A DNA stretch of 55,997 nucleotides from positions 1 through 55,997 of the forward strand of contig UQPV01000010.1 in assembly GCA_900543035.1 (NCBI GenBank). The letters run 5' to 3'. Source of the stretch: an uncultured Solobacterium sp. GTDB taxonomy: Bacteria > Bacillota_I > Bacilli_A > Erysipelotrichales > Erysipelotrichaceae. Made by a program: the position numbers and the translations under genes. The notes beneath the pieces are model-generated. The model worked only from the letters and a program-made list of their open reading frames with translations. It ran no database searches and was not told the origin of the DNA. Below are positions 1-8,043 of this stretch, one piece after another. Every line of letters starts with the position of its first letter. Position 1 is the stretch's first letter.

Positions 1-555
1 TTCTTTGGCAGGCTCAAGACCCATATCCTCTCACTGATCGCATTGTGCGCGGAACAGGAAACGGCAGAGGAACTGGTAAACAATTATCTGGAAAGCCATA
101 ACGATGAGTCGTACATGTATGAACTTGCGGGACTTACGCCGCGAGAATTCTATCTTTATAAGGTAACGGGCATCTATCCATGTGAGAGCTACTATGGCAT
201 ACCAGCGACGAAGCTGATGCCGCTGAGCACGCTGGTAGAGATAAAGCTGGAGCAGAAAGAAAAGAAGAGAAAGAAACGGGCGCAGAAGCAGGCAGCGGAA
301 AACAGCATCGCGCCGGCGCGGATCCTGGCAAGGGACCAAAAGAAGGTGCGGAAAGAAAAACAGAAGTGGCAGCGCGCAAAAGAGACGGCCGAGAAGCAGC
401 TGAGCTTTCTGGAAGGGCTGGAAGAACAGATTAAAGAAGCCGTGAAGCATTATACAAAGGCAAGTCAGGAAATAAGGGACAAACTATGCTGCGCGGAGAC
501 ATGGAGAGAGATGTGGCCATATGATTATGTGACACAGATGAAGGAAATGTATTGA
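1..555 (+). CDS. Hypothetical protein, 3' part only (5' end lies outside the window)
   Basis: The reading frame is open from base 1 to a TGA at 553-555, so the true start is upstream of the window. The TTG at 43 has no clear ribosome binding site and is probably not the start. The visible 184 residues have an N-terminal globular part (around LTPREFYLYKVTG) and then a long highly charged stretch rich in Lys, Glu, Arg and Gln, very likely a coiled coil. I do not recognise the family. Base composition looks more A-rich than the genes to its right, which could mean an accessory or mobile origin, but no transposase, integrase or repeat is visible here. Confidence 0.6.
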   Translation, partial: FFGRLKTHILSLIALCAEQETAEELVNNYLESHNDESYMYELAGLTPREFYLYKVTGIYPCESYYGIPATKLMPLSTLVEIKLEQKEKKRKKRAQKQAAENSIAPARILARDQKKVRKEKQKWQRAKETAEKQLSFLEGLEEQIKEAVKHYTKASQEIRDKLCCAETWREMWPYDYVTQMKEMY

Positions 556-588
556 TCCAGCGTACAATGATCAACGAATAGCATATTG

Positions 589-617
589 AAAAACCTTCAA
601 TTTCAGAAGGTGTTTTT
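589..617 (+). terminator. Rho-independent terminator after the 5' partial gene
   Basis: A short stem (CCTTC paired with GAAGG, 7-base loop) is followed by GTTTTT. It lies about 35 bases after the stop codon at 555. A preceding A-run could pair with the T-run, lengthening the stem. Confidence 0.6.
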
Positions 618-638
618 CACATGCCGGCAAAATGAAGA

Positions 639-672
639 AATCCCCGCATGATCAGGAGATCATACGGGGATC
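639..672 (-). terminator. Probable terminator of hpf
   Basis: An inverted repeat (ATCCCCG and ATGAT paired with ATCAT and CGGGGAT) lies 80 bases after the hpf stop. Read on the minus strand it is followed by a T-rich stretch, so it is a plausible but not strong terminator. The stretch from 556 to 751 holds only the two hairpins. Confidence 0.5.
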
Positions 673-751
673 GAATACAGTGATGGCTTCCAGGCATCAA
701 CTGTCAGAATTTTGTCCTTGACAAAGGGACCATTTCAACGCTTGGTGTACA

Positions 752-1288
752 TCATTCTGTTTCGATCAGACCGTATCCTCCGTCATTTCGCTTATATACG
801 ACGGCGATCTCACGCGTCTCATCATCGCGGTAGATGAAGAAGCTGTGTCCCAGCATTTCCATGCGCATGATCGCTTCATCGAGATCCATCAGATCCGGAT
901 CGATGGTCTTGGTGCGGACCACTTCGTCATCGCTCTCATCATACTCGTCTCCCAGCAGTTCATGATCGACGAACGCTTCAGCCAGCTTCGTCTTGTTCTT
1001 GCGCGTCAGGCGCGTCTTCTGCCGGCGGATCTGATCCTCCAGCTTATCGACGGCCAGATCGATGGCGGCATAGAGATCATCATGCACCACCTCTGCGCGC
1101 AGGACGGCATATTTTGTCGGAATGGTTACCTCGATCTTCTGCTTTGTCGGATAGACGCGGACAACGACGTTGGCCGTATCTTCCTCTTCGATGATGAAGT
1201 ACTTATTCAGCATATTAAGTTTTTTTTCGATTTTTTCGGCGATTGCCGGAGTCACGGTAATGTTCTTACCATAAATTTGGACTTTCAT
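752..1288 (-). CDS. hpf: Ribosome hibernation-promoting factor, long form (HPF)
   Basis: 178 residues starting MKVQIYGKNITVT, typical of the S30AE/RaiA family. Residues 1 to about 100 form the ribosome-binding S30AE domain with basic, regularly spaced helices. The C-terminal 60 residues carry the dimerisation domain (ending near FFIYRDDETREIAVVYKR), which makes this the long form that pairs 70S ribosomes into 100S particles in stationary phase. The start at 1288 is fixed by an AGGAGGG site 6-7 bases upstream, so the longer open frame to 1396 is not used. The gene is transcribed alone from a promoter at about 1314 and ended by the hairpin near 650. Confidence 0.95.
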   Translation of the reverse strand: MKVQIYGKNITVTPAIAEKIEKKLNMLNKYFIIEEEDTANVVVRVYPTKQKIEVTIPTKYAVLRAEVVHDDLYAAIDLAVDKLEDQIRRQKTRLTRKNKTKLAEAFVDHELLGDEYDESDDEVVRTKTIDPDLMDLDEAIMRMEMLGHSFFIYRDDETREIAVVYKRNDGGYGLIETE

Positions 1289-1313
1289 AAAATCCCTCCT
1301 CGTTTCTACCTTT

Positions 1314-1319
1314 ATTATA
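1314..1319 (-). promoter_or_regulatory. -10 element of the hpf promoter
   Basis: A perfect TATAAT is present on the minus strand about 25 bases upstream of the hpf start. No good -35 hexamer sits at 16-18 bases, so the promoter may need an activator or another contact. Confidence 0.45.
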
Positions 1320-1392
1320 ACCTGCCTCATCTGAAAATACAGTCTAGGAATTTCATCTGATCTATGATAGAATATTTCTGTAAGGGATTTCA

Positions 1393-2301
1393 TCAAAATG
1401 AAAAGATTCTCACGGCATTTTCAGATGCCGTTTTTTTATCGGCGCCCTGTTCCTTCAGCCAGCGGATCAGCGCGCCGGCTTCCTCCGGTGCGCCAAGCCC
1501 GCGCACCCCATCGCCGCTGCCTGCATAATAGCGTTCGAAATCAAACCCGAACCCGACATGCGCTTCGCCGGCCACCTGGCACAGATGATCGATATGCCGG
1601 GTGAAATGCGCAAAGTCCCGGCATTCTTCCCGCTTATCGACGAACGCGCCGACGGCCGCTGCACCGATGAGCCCGCCGCGGCTGGCGATCAGCCTGATCT
1701 GCTCGTCGCGCAGATTGCGCGGATGCGGACAAAGCGCGGCCGCGTTGGAATGCGAAGCGACCAGCACGCCCTTTGTCTGTTCCGCGATATCCCAGAACGT
1801 CTGATCCCCCGCATGGGAGACATCGATGCGCATGCCGATCCGTTCCATATGGCGCACGGCGCGGATGCCCAGCGGCGTAAGCCCCCGGCTGCTGCGCCAT
1901 CCGGCGGCCAGCGCATTTTCCTCATTCCAGCATAAAGCGCCCATGCGCACGCCCTGCGCGTACAGCCAGTCGATGCGCGCTTCCGGATCACGGTCGATGC
2001 CGCACATGCCCTCTACGCTGAGCATGGCATAGATCTTGTCATCGCTCCAGTCGATCAAAGAAGCGTCCATGACCAGCCGCACATCATCACTGCGGGCAAT
2101 GTCCGCCTTCAGTGCATGGATCATGGCACACATCTGATCAAAATCCTGCGTGCCGTCGAACCAGCATGCCATGAAGACGGCCTTGATCCCTCCCTTGCGC
2201 AGCGCATCCGTATAAAAGGAAGACAGGATATCCGTGTATCCTGCCTCATGTTTCTGCCATACCGCATAGCCGAGATCTGCATGCAGATCAAACAGTTTCA
2301 T
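1393..2301 (-). CDS. Membrane dipeptidase family protein (peptidase M19)
   Basis: 302 residues. The zinc-site pattern of the renal/membrane dipeptidase family is visible in order: HAD at residues 7-9, a Glu in SVEGM, His in DVSHAGD and His in VASHSN, followed by the family stretch with PRNL and GGLIG. These TIM-barrel enzymes hydrolyse dipeptides, often with D- or dehydro-residues; the substrate here is unknown. The start at 2301 is chosen because an AGGAGG site lies 6 bases upstream. It overlaps the end of the upstream phospholipase-like gene by 14 bases, so the two are translationally coupled. The last codons lie over a strong hairpin (see 1412-1437). Confidence 0.88.
   Translation of the reverse strand: MKLFDLHADLGYAVWQKHEAGYTDILSSFYTDALRKGGIKAVFMACWFDGTQDFDQMCAMIHALKADIARSDDVRLVMDASLIDWSDDKIYAMLSVEGMCGIDRDPEARIDWLYAQGVRMGALCWNEENALAAGWRSSRGLTPLGIRAVRHMERIGMRIDVSHAGDQTFWDIAEQTKGVLVASHSNAAALCPHPRNLRDEQIRLIASRGGLIGAAAVGAFVDKREECRDFAHFTRHIDHLCQVAGEAHVGFGFDFERYYAGSGDGVRGLGAPEEAGALIRWLKEQGADKKTASENAVRIFSF
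1412..1437 (+). terminator. Terminator-like hairpin inside the 3' end of the dipeptidase gene
   Basis: ACGGCAT and ATGCCGT pair around a TTTCAG loop and run into seven T residues on the plus strand. No plus-strand gene lies just upstream, so it would stop antisense transcription. On the minus strand the stem is followed only by a weak T-rich tail after the stop codon. Confidence 0.4.
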
Positions 2302-3283
2302 CCATTTCCTCCTCATAGATGATGTCAAAGTGACGCATCTCTGCGCCCTTGCCCATCCCTGTATCATATGCGCGGTCATTCAGGATGTCCGTCAGCGTGC
2401 AGATGTCCGCGCCCTCATCGATGCAGCGCCATGCGGCTTCGATGACCTGCACCGCGACATCCTGGGCCTCCGCGAACAGATCCATGAAGGTGGCATTGCT
2501 CACGATCTGATCATCGCAGGGATGCACCCAGAACCGCCGTTCATCGTTCATGACATCATAGCGGGGATCAGCGCTGGCCGGCACGACATTGCCGGAGATG
2601 CGCCATTTTGCACCGATCAGCTTCTCTGCCCCCTGCAGCAGGCGATAGCGGCGTCCGCTGGGATCATAGAGCAGCTTCTGCACATCATGCCATGACTCCA
2701 GCGTCTCGCGCAGCTCATGCACCTTGACGTCCACGCCATAGACCGCCTTGGCGCAGGGCACATAGATGCGGGCGATCGCCTTGAGCATGTCCTCATCGAA
2801 CGTGCACAGCTCATAGCTGCGCCACTGAGTGATATCCTCATCACGCATGCGCCTGAGCATGATCGCGTCGATCGTCGATTCCATACGGTGATGATAACCA
2901 GCGCTCTTTCCTTTGCAGTCCCCGGTCCGATAGAAGATATACGGATGCGTCACCATATCCAGCGCCCAGTGGCACAGATGGCCGAACAGATAGGCGCACA
3001 TATCCTTGCGCACATCCGTGTGCGTCTGCCGGCGCACACAGCGGACGGCCTCTGCGTAAAAGGCATTGATGCCCTTCGCATGCATCGCTGAGCCAAGATG
3101 ATTCAGTTTATGCGACTTATATGCTTCCCATGGCTTGGCATGAGAAAAAAACAGAAAATCCGGTCCATTGGCGCCGATGACATACAGATGCTCTCCCCGC
3201 TCCATCAGCGCGGCGATGTCACGGTCCTTCTCCTTCTGCGCGACCTCCTGTGCGAAAATGGTATGTGTGATGATATTTGGCAT
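2288..3283 (-). CDS. Zinc-dependent phospholipase C-like family protein
   Basis: 331 residues beginning MPNIITHTIFAQEV, with the GANGPDFLFF stretch and a histidine-rich core (GHLCHWALDMVTHP, then HHRMEST). This matches the zinc dependent phospholipase C family common in Bacillota. The conserved His and Asp residues would hold the metals. No signal peptide is visible, so it is probably cytoplasmic and its substrate is uncertain. A GGGAGG site lies 7-8 bases before the ATG at 3283. It is the first gene of a two-gene unit with the M19 dipeptidase, whose start overlaps its last codons. Confidence 0.78.
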   Translation of the reverse strand: MPNIITHTIFAQEVAQKEKDRDIAALMERGEHLYVIGANGPDFLFFSHAKPWEAYKSHKLNHLGSAMHAKGINAFYAEAVRCVRRQTHTDVRKDMCAYLFGHLCHWALDMVTHPYIFYRTGDCKGKSAGYHHRMESTIDAIMLRRMRDEDITQWRSYELCTFDEDMLKAIARIYVPCAKAVYGVDVKVHELRETLESWHDVQKLLYDPSGRRYRLLQGAEKLIGAKWRISGNVVPASADPRYDVMNDERRFWVHPCDDQIVSNATFMDLFAEAQDVAVQVIEAAWRCIDEGADICTLTDILNDRAYDTGMGKGAEMRHFDIIYEEEMDETV

Positions 3284-3401
3284 AACATTACCTCCCTAGC
3301 CGTTTCCCTCATTATATCATATTTTGCGCAAAATGCGCTTTATGCGCCCGCCGCTTAGGCGCTCCCCCTTTTCCCTCCTTCCCCGCCTCATAACATAAGG
3401 C

Positions 3402-3417
3402 AGGAGGTGAGACCATC
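3402..3417 (+). promoter_or_regulatory. Ribosome binding site deciding an ATC start
   Basis: AGGAGG at 3402-3407 is followed by seven bases and then ATC at 3415. The GTG at 3407 overlaps the site and is out of frame. Confidence 0.6.
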
Positions 3418-5460
3418 GCTACCGGTTATCTTCAGATCGAAGTATCGATCGCCGATGAGGCATATGCCCTGAGCAATGCGCTCATCCGGATCTACAAGGT
3501 GAATCAGGGAGAGATCGTCTATGAGAACTTCTATATCAGCGATGAAGAGGGCAAGACGCCCTCCATCCCGCTCTATGCGCCGGACATCGCGCTTTCCCTC
3601 GACGAAGAGAGCGATGTGCGTCCATATGAGACCTACAGCGTGGAGATGCGCGCGAGCGGATTTGAAGTCATGGAGATCCAGAATGTGCAGGTGTTTGCGG
3701 AAGAATCCTCTTACCTGCCCGTTCATCCGATTCCCACGCGGCGGCAGGTATTCGAAGGCAGGGACATCAGCAACATCCCCGACCATCATCTGCTGACCAA
3801 TTACGGCGGGAACAACCAGGGACAGACGCCGCACAACAACGGCCGGATCCTCTCGCAGATCGTGATCCCGACATTCATCACCGTGCACCTGGGCCGGCCG
3901 CAGAGCAACGCAGAGAACGTCACCGTGCCCTTCCTGTATTACCTGAAGAATGTCGCCAGCTCAGAGATCTATCCGACCTGGCCTTATGAAGCGCTTAAGG
4001 CCAACATCTGGGCGCAGGCCTCTTTGGCCCTCAACCGCGTCTATACTGAATGGTATCCGAGCCAAGGCTATGATTTTGACATCACCAATTCCACGGCCTT
4101 CGACCAGGCGTTCGTCAAGGACCGCAACATCTATTCCTCGGTGGCCGAGATCGTCGATGAGGTGTTCAATCAGTATATCCAGAAAAGGAACTATCAGGAG
4201 CCTTATTACGCAGAATACTGCGATGGCAAGATCGCGGACTGTCCAGGCATGAAGCAGTGGGGCACGCTTACGCTGGCCAACCAGGGCTACACGGCATTGC
4301 AGATCCTGCGCTATTATTACGGAAACGACATCGAAATCAGAGAAAGCAACAACATCCAGGACATCACCGCTTCTTATCCGGGCGTGCTGTCGCTTGGCTC
4401 AAACGGCCAGGAGGTCCGCGAGCTGCAGGAGTATCTCAACGCGATCGCCGTGAATTATCCAGCCATCCCGATCATCCTGCCGGTGGACGGCGTGTTCGGG
4501 CCGCAGACCGAAGAAGCCGTACGCGTCTTCCAGCAGCAGTTCAACCTCACGGTGGACGGCCGAGTGGGAAAAGCTACCTGGTATAAGGTCAGCTATATCT
4601 ACGCCGCCGTGCGCAAGCTCGCCGAGCTGCAGTCGATCGGACGCATCGAGGACCTTTACAGCGGCGAATGGCCGGGCACGGTGCTGCAGGAAGGCAGCAA
4701 GGGACCAGAGGTCCAGCTGCTTCAGTATTACCTGAGCTCCATCGCCGTCTTCTATCCGCAGATCCCCGACGTCGACATCGACGGCCGTTTCGGGCCCGGT
4801 CTGGAAAAAGCCGTGCTCAGCTTCCAGCAGACATTCGGCCTGATCCAGGATGGACAAGTGGGGCGCGCGACCTGGGACCGCATCTATGCCGTATATGAGA
4901 CGCTGGCAGACAAGATCGTCCCTGACGAGGGCATTCCCGAATACCCCGGCTTCCTGCTTCAGCAAGGCAGTTCGGGCGATGAGGTGCTGCGCGTGCAGCA
5001 GGCGCTCAACAACGTCTCTCAGCAGTACCCTTCCATCCCGGTCATCGTCGAAGACGGCATTTACGGCAGTGCCACCACGGCCGCTGTCCGGGCCTTCCAG
5101 CGCCAGTTCGGCCTGAATGCGGACGGCATCGTCGGACCGCAGACATGGGAGCGCATCTTCACCGTAAGCACGCAGATCGACCAGGGCGAAGAGCCGGGAG
5201 AGGACATGCCGCCTTATCCGGGCACGCTGCTTCAGATCGGATCGCGCGGGGAAGCCGTGCGCTTCATGCAGAACCGCCTGCGTGAGATCTCCATCTACTA
5301 CCCATCTATCCCGGTCATCGCAGCAGACGGCATTTACGGCAGCAACACCGCTGCCGCCGTCAGGGCCTTCCAAGAAATGATGGGCATCACGGCAGATGGC
5401 ATCATCGGCCAGCAGACATGGGAGCTCATCAACACAGTCTATGACGAACTGTTCTATTGA
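3415..5460 (+). CDS. SleC-like spore cortex-lytic / peptidoglycan-binding protein, apparent ATC start
   Basis: The frame begins after a stop at 3391. The N-terminal sequence (ATC)ATGYLQIEVSIADEA matches the usual start of SleC-type cortex-lytic proteins, and an AGGAGG lies exactly 7 bases before the ATC at 3415. There is no ATG, GTG or TTG in frame until GTG at 3499, which has no binding site and would remove 28 conserved residues. Read this way the protein has 681 residues: an N-terminal beta domain, a middle SpoIID/SleC-like domain (residues ~165-310, around KANIWAQASLALNRVYTEW), then four peptidoglycan-binding repeats beginning near residues 323, 420, 511 and 602. Members act on cortex peptidoglycan during spore germination. 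There is no obvious signal peptide, which fits mother-cell targeting of SleC relatives. The role is inferred. Confidence 0.85.
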   Translation: MATGYLQIEVSIADEAYALSNALIRIYKVNQGEIVYENFYISDEEGKTPSIPLYAPDIALSLDEESDVRPYETYSVEMRASGFEVMEIQNVQVFAEESSYLPVHPIPTRRQVFEGRDISNIPDHHLLTNYGGNNQGQTPHNNGRILSQIVIPTFITVHLGRPQSNAENVTVPFLYYLKNVASSEIYPTWPYEALKANIWAQASLALNRVYTEWYPSQGYDFDITNSTAFDQAFVKDRNIYSSVAEIVDEVFNQYIQKRNYQEPYYAEYCDGKIADCPGMKQWGTLTLANQGYTALQILRYYYGNDIEIRESNNIQDITASYPGVLSLGSNGQEVRELQEYLNAIAVNYPAIPIILPVDGVFGPQTEEAVRVFQQQFNLTVDGRVGKATWYKVSYIYAAVRKLAELQSIGRIEDLYSGEWPGTVLQEGSKGPEVQLLQYYLSSIAVFYPQIPDVDIDGRFGPGLEKAVLSFQQTFGLIQDGQVGRATWDRIYAVYETLADKIVPDEGIPEYPGFLLQQGSSGDEVLRVQQALNNVSQQYPSIPVIVEDGIYGSATTAAVRAFQRQFGLNADGIVGPQTWERIFTVSTQIDQGEEPGEDMPPYPGTLLQIGSRGEAVRFMQNRLREISIYYPSIPVIAADGIYGSNTAAAVRAFQEMMGITADGIIGQQTWELINTVYDELFY

Positions 5461-5465
5461 TTGAC

Positions 5466-5517
5466 GAAAAGGGCCGCACCTTTCCGATGCCCGGCATCGG
5501 AACGTTCGACCCTTTTC
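5466..5517. terminator. Bidirectional terminator between convergent genes
   Basis: An inner perfect stem (CCGATGC with GCATCGG) sits inside an outer pairing of GAAAAGGG (5466-5473) with CCCTTTTC (5510-5517). It separates the SleC-like gene from the DUF2779 gene and can work both ways. Confidence 0.75.
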
Positions 5518-6987
5518 TCATGCTTCCTCTTCATCGACGATCTTCTTCATCGCATGATACAGCAGATATTCCGCATAAGTATCCATGCCGCAGTAGGCCA
5601 GCAGCTGCTTTCTGATCTGCGCTTCATCCCCTGTGCCTTCCTCCAGAAGACGGTGTGCCCTGACCGCCTCCATGCCTGCCGAGATGTCCAGATCATGATA
5701 AGAGCGCTGCGCGAAGATCTCGGTCAGCACCTTGAGCGAGTACATGCCCTTCATCTTGATATGATGCAGCGCGCCGCTGGCAAAAGGCAGCGACAGATCC
5801 ACCATCCGCGCACAGAGCGATTCCAGCGCTTCAGCATGCTGGGGAAACTGACGGGCCAGCTGCCGCAGCCGCAGCTTTTCCGCCCCCTCCATGTTAAAGA
5901 CGAGGATGGTCCCCTCCTGCGGGATCTGCTTCAGCAGCGCGCAGATGAACGCCTCGCGGCAGTCTCCCTTGTCCAAAAACTCATGATGGACAAGCGCCGC
6001 GCCCTCTTCATGCTCGACATCCATGCTGAACTGGAAACAGAGCACATCAAACGGCTTCATGCCTGCATAAGGCGGGATGGCATATGTGTCCCATTCGAAA
6101 TCAAGATAGGTCAGCGGATAGCGGATGCACTCGTCCATCCACTGCCGCAGCGCCAGCCGATCGGCAAACAGACCGCCGTTGCGGGCCGCCATGATCTGCG
6201 CAAACTGAAAGCGCAGTCCTTCCACCCGCTCCAGGTCCGCATCCGCCAGCCTGACGATGCCCTCTTGATACATATCGAGCTTGTGCGCGGATTGCTGCAG
6301 ATACAAGATGGAGTCTTCCTGCGGCGGCGCGAAGCAGGAATCAAAATATGCGCAGCGCCGTCCCCTGGTGCAGACCGCGCTGCGCGCGGGATGAGGACGC
6401 TGCAGCTGCATCAGACAGCGCTCACATGATCCAGCCAGCTCACGCAGATCGCGCTGCAGCGGTGTGCACAGCTCACGGATCGAATGCTGCGGATGGCCAC
6501 GGACATTGAACAGGTGGTCTTCTTCCACGAGCATGGCCTTGACATCCAGCTCACGCCCTCTGACATACGCCGGATCCAGGCAGATCACGCGGACATCCTC
6601 CACCGGGATGTCCAACGCCTGCAGCACGCTGAGATGATCTGCGATCATCTGTGCCTCGCTTTCGCGCGGGAAACAGCTGCGATAAGCAAAATACACCAAA
6701 AATCCGCTCTGTCCGCGGATCATCAGCGGGATCTTCACCCGCACGCCCTGCGCCGCAAAGCGGGCATTGACCAATGCGGGCGCATCCTGCAGCGCCTGCA
6801 TCGCCAGCGCGGGATCATCCCCGGCATGCCCTTCGAAGCATGTCTGCAGATCAAAATAGATCTTGCACAGCTCGCTCATGGAGAGCGAAGGATGCAGAAA
6901 AGGGAAATACGGCTGCGGGTCATGCTTGCTCTGCCACAGCAGCGCCTCGCATTTCTCATATTTCCGGATATCGCTCAGATGGATCAT
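5518..6987 (-). CDS. DUF2779 family protein, predicted nuclease
   Basis: 489 residues. The N-terminal half starts like a PD-(D/E)XK/Cas4-type domain (LSDIRKYEKCEALLW) and carries a cysteine cluster (CERC near 187, then C..GRRCAYFDSC near 204-216) that could hold an iron-sulfur cluster or zinc. The C-terminal half is the DUF2779 domain, resembling DEDD 3'-5' exonucleases: YLDFEWDT near 295, a central MVDLSLPF and YCGMDTYAEYLLY near 464. A nucleic-acid processing role is inferred. The start at 6987 has AGGAGG 6 bases upstream. It overlaps the upstream WYL regulator by 32 bases, so the two form one unit. Confidence 0.8.
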   Translation of the reverse strand: MIHLSDIRKYEKCEALLWQSKHDPQPYFPFLHPSLSMSELCKIYFDLQTCFEGHAGDDPALAMQALQDAPALVNARFAAQGVRVKIPLMIRGQSGFLVYFAYRSCFPRESEAQMIADHLSVLQALDIPVEDVRVICLDPAYVRGRELDVKAMLVEEDHLFNVRGHPQHSIRELCTPLQRDLRELAGSCERCLMQLQRPHPARSAVCTRGRRCAYFDSCFAPPQEDSILYLQQSAHKLDMYQEGIVRLADADLERVEGLRFQFAQIMAARNGGLFADRLALRQWMDECIRYPLTYLDFEWDTYAIPPYAGMKPFDVLCFQFSMDVEHEEGAALVHHEFLDKGDCREAFICALLKQIPQEGTILVFNMEGAEKLRLRQLARQFPQHAEALESLCARMVDLSLPFASGALHHIKMKGMYSLKVLTEIFAQRSYHDLDISAGMEAVRAHRLLEEGTGDEAQIRKQLLAYCGMDTYAEYLLYHAMKKIVDEEEA

Positions 6988-7945
6988 GCACATCCTCCTC
7001 TTCTTCATATCGTTTCAGCATCTCTTCAATCTGTGTCTTCATGCGCTGCACCAGATGAGAAGGCGACTTCAGCACCGCGTCCGGCCCCAGGCGAAGCAGC
7101 AGATCGAACAGCGCATACTCGGTCTCGATCCAGGCGTCTACCGCTAATGTCTCCTCATCGATCCAGCGCATCTTCGAGGAAATGCCTACGCTGCGCTCTG
7201 CCACCCGGCGCGCCTGTTCATGCCGCACCTCAAAGCGGGCATGGATGAAATCGCCGCGGATCAGACCGGTGCGCCCGACATAGCGGTCCACCGCAAAATC
7301 CGGATCACGCACGAAGCGCCGATCGCTCAGCCGGAAGTCATACATCCGCTGTTCGCTGAAGCGGAAAGAGCGGAAATCATGCGCCTTCATCGAATAAGCC
7401 AGGCAATAGCACGCGCCCTGAAAGAACAGCAGCTCATAAGGATGGATCTCGATCGTATATGCCTTTGCGGCACTGAGCGTGCGATACGTCAGCATCACGC
7501 TGCGGCAGTCGCGGATGGCCTCGATGCAGCGGTTCACATAGCGCTGTTCCTGCTCGCTGATCCCCGGCATATGCGCTTGCAGGTAAACGCTGTCGCTTCG
7601 TCCCCGGGAAGGATGAGAGATCAAGATCTTGCCCATCGCGCGCTCAAATGCCTCCCCCGCGATAAAGTCCGCATGTGAGCGCAGATAGCGGCAGGCTTCT
7701 TGAAGCGCGTCTTCCTCCTGAGCATCCAGCGCCGGCGCAGGCAGAAGCGCAGACGTATCCAGCTGGTATCCGCCATAGCGGCCGGTCGTCTGTATGATCG
7801 GATAACCAGCGATCTCCAGCTCCTTGCGGAATTCCCGCACATTGCGCGGATTGGTCTCCAGCGCTTCCGCGATTTCATCGATACGCATCCGGCCGCGCAC
7901 CTTCAGCAGCGCCAGCATGCGGATGCACAGAGCAGTCCGGTTCAT
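6956..7945 (-). CDS. WYL-domain transcriptional regulator (HTH + WYL + WCX)
   Basis: 329 residues. Residues 5-60 are a winged helix-turn-helix (RIDEIAEALETNPRNVREFRKELEIAGYPI...GRYGGYQL). The WYL domain follows at about 125-220 (MLTYRTLSAAKAYTIEIHPYELLFFQGACYCLAYS) and a WCX-type C-terminal domain to the end. WYL regulators sense nucleic acid or related ligands and often control nuclease or defence genes. Its partner here is the DUF2779 nuclease, translated from an overlapping start. The ATG at 7945 has AGGAGG 4-5 bases upstream. A perfect 12-bp inverted repeat lies directly upstream of that site, so autoregulation is likely. Confidence 0.88.
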   Translation of the reverse strand: MNRTALCIRMLALLKVRGRMRIDEIAEALETNPRNVREFRKELEIAGYPIIQTTGRYGGYQLDTSALLPAPALDAQEEDALQEACRYLRSHADFIAGEAFERAMGKILISHPSRGRSDSVYLQAHMPGISEQEQRYVNRCIEAIRDCRSVMLTYRTLSAAKAYTIEIHPYELLFFQGACYCLAYSMKAHDFRSFRFSEQRMYDFRLSDRRFVRDPDFAVDRYVGRTGLIRGDFIHARFEVRHEQARRVAERSVGISSKMRWIDEETLAVDAWIETEYALFDLLLRLGPDAVLKSPSHLVQRMKTQIEEMLKRYEEEEDVHDPSERYPEI

Positions 7946-7956
7946 CAGTTCCTCCT

Positions 7957-7985
7957 TTATTGTGACATCATTTATGTCACAATAA
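7957..7985. promoter_or_regulatory. Perfect inverted-repeat operator of the WYL regulator
   Basis: Two 12-base arms (TTATTGTGACAT and ATGTCACAATAA) flank a 5-base centre. The element covers the expected transcription start and abuts the ribosome binding site of the WYL gene. A DNA site for the WYL protein itself is the simplest reading. Confidence 0.65.
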
Positions 7986-8013
7986 AAATACCACAGATCT
8001 TTCACTGTGGCAA
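7985..8013 (-). promoter_or_regulatory. Promoter of the WYL-DUF2779 unit
   Basis: -35 TTGCCA (plus positions 8008-8013) and -10 TATTTT (7985-7990) are 17 bases apart. The spacer itself is a small dyad (CCACAG/CTGTGG). Confidence 0.5.
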
Positions 8014-8014
8014 A

Positions 8015-8043
8015 CAAAAAGAAGGATGCCAAACATCCTTCAC
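8015..8043 (-). terminator. Terminator of the lipoprotein gene
   Basis: On the minus strand AAGGATG pairs with CATCCTT and is followed by CTTTTTG. It overlaps the last codons of the lipoprotein gene and lies just before the WYL promoter. Confidence 0.7.

Noticed and set aside
845..1360. Long plus-strand frame opposite hpf
   Set aside because: Codon composition mirrors hpf, no ribosome binding site, and hpf has a clear family match and start site.
3284..3400. GCGCC/GGCGC hairpin as a terminator or attenuator before the SleC-like gene
   Set aside because: The stem is short with a C-rich tail and no T-run.
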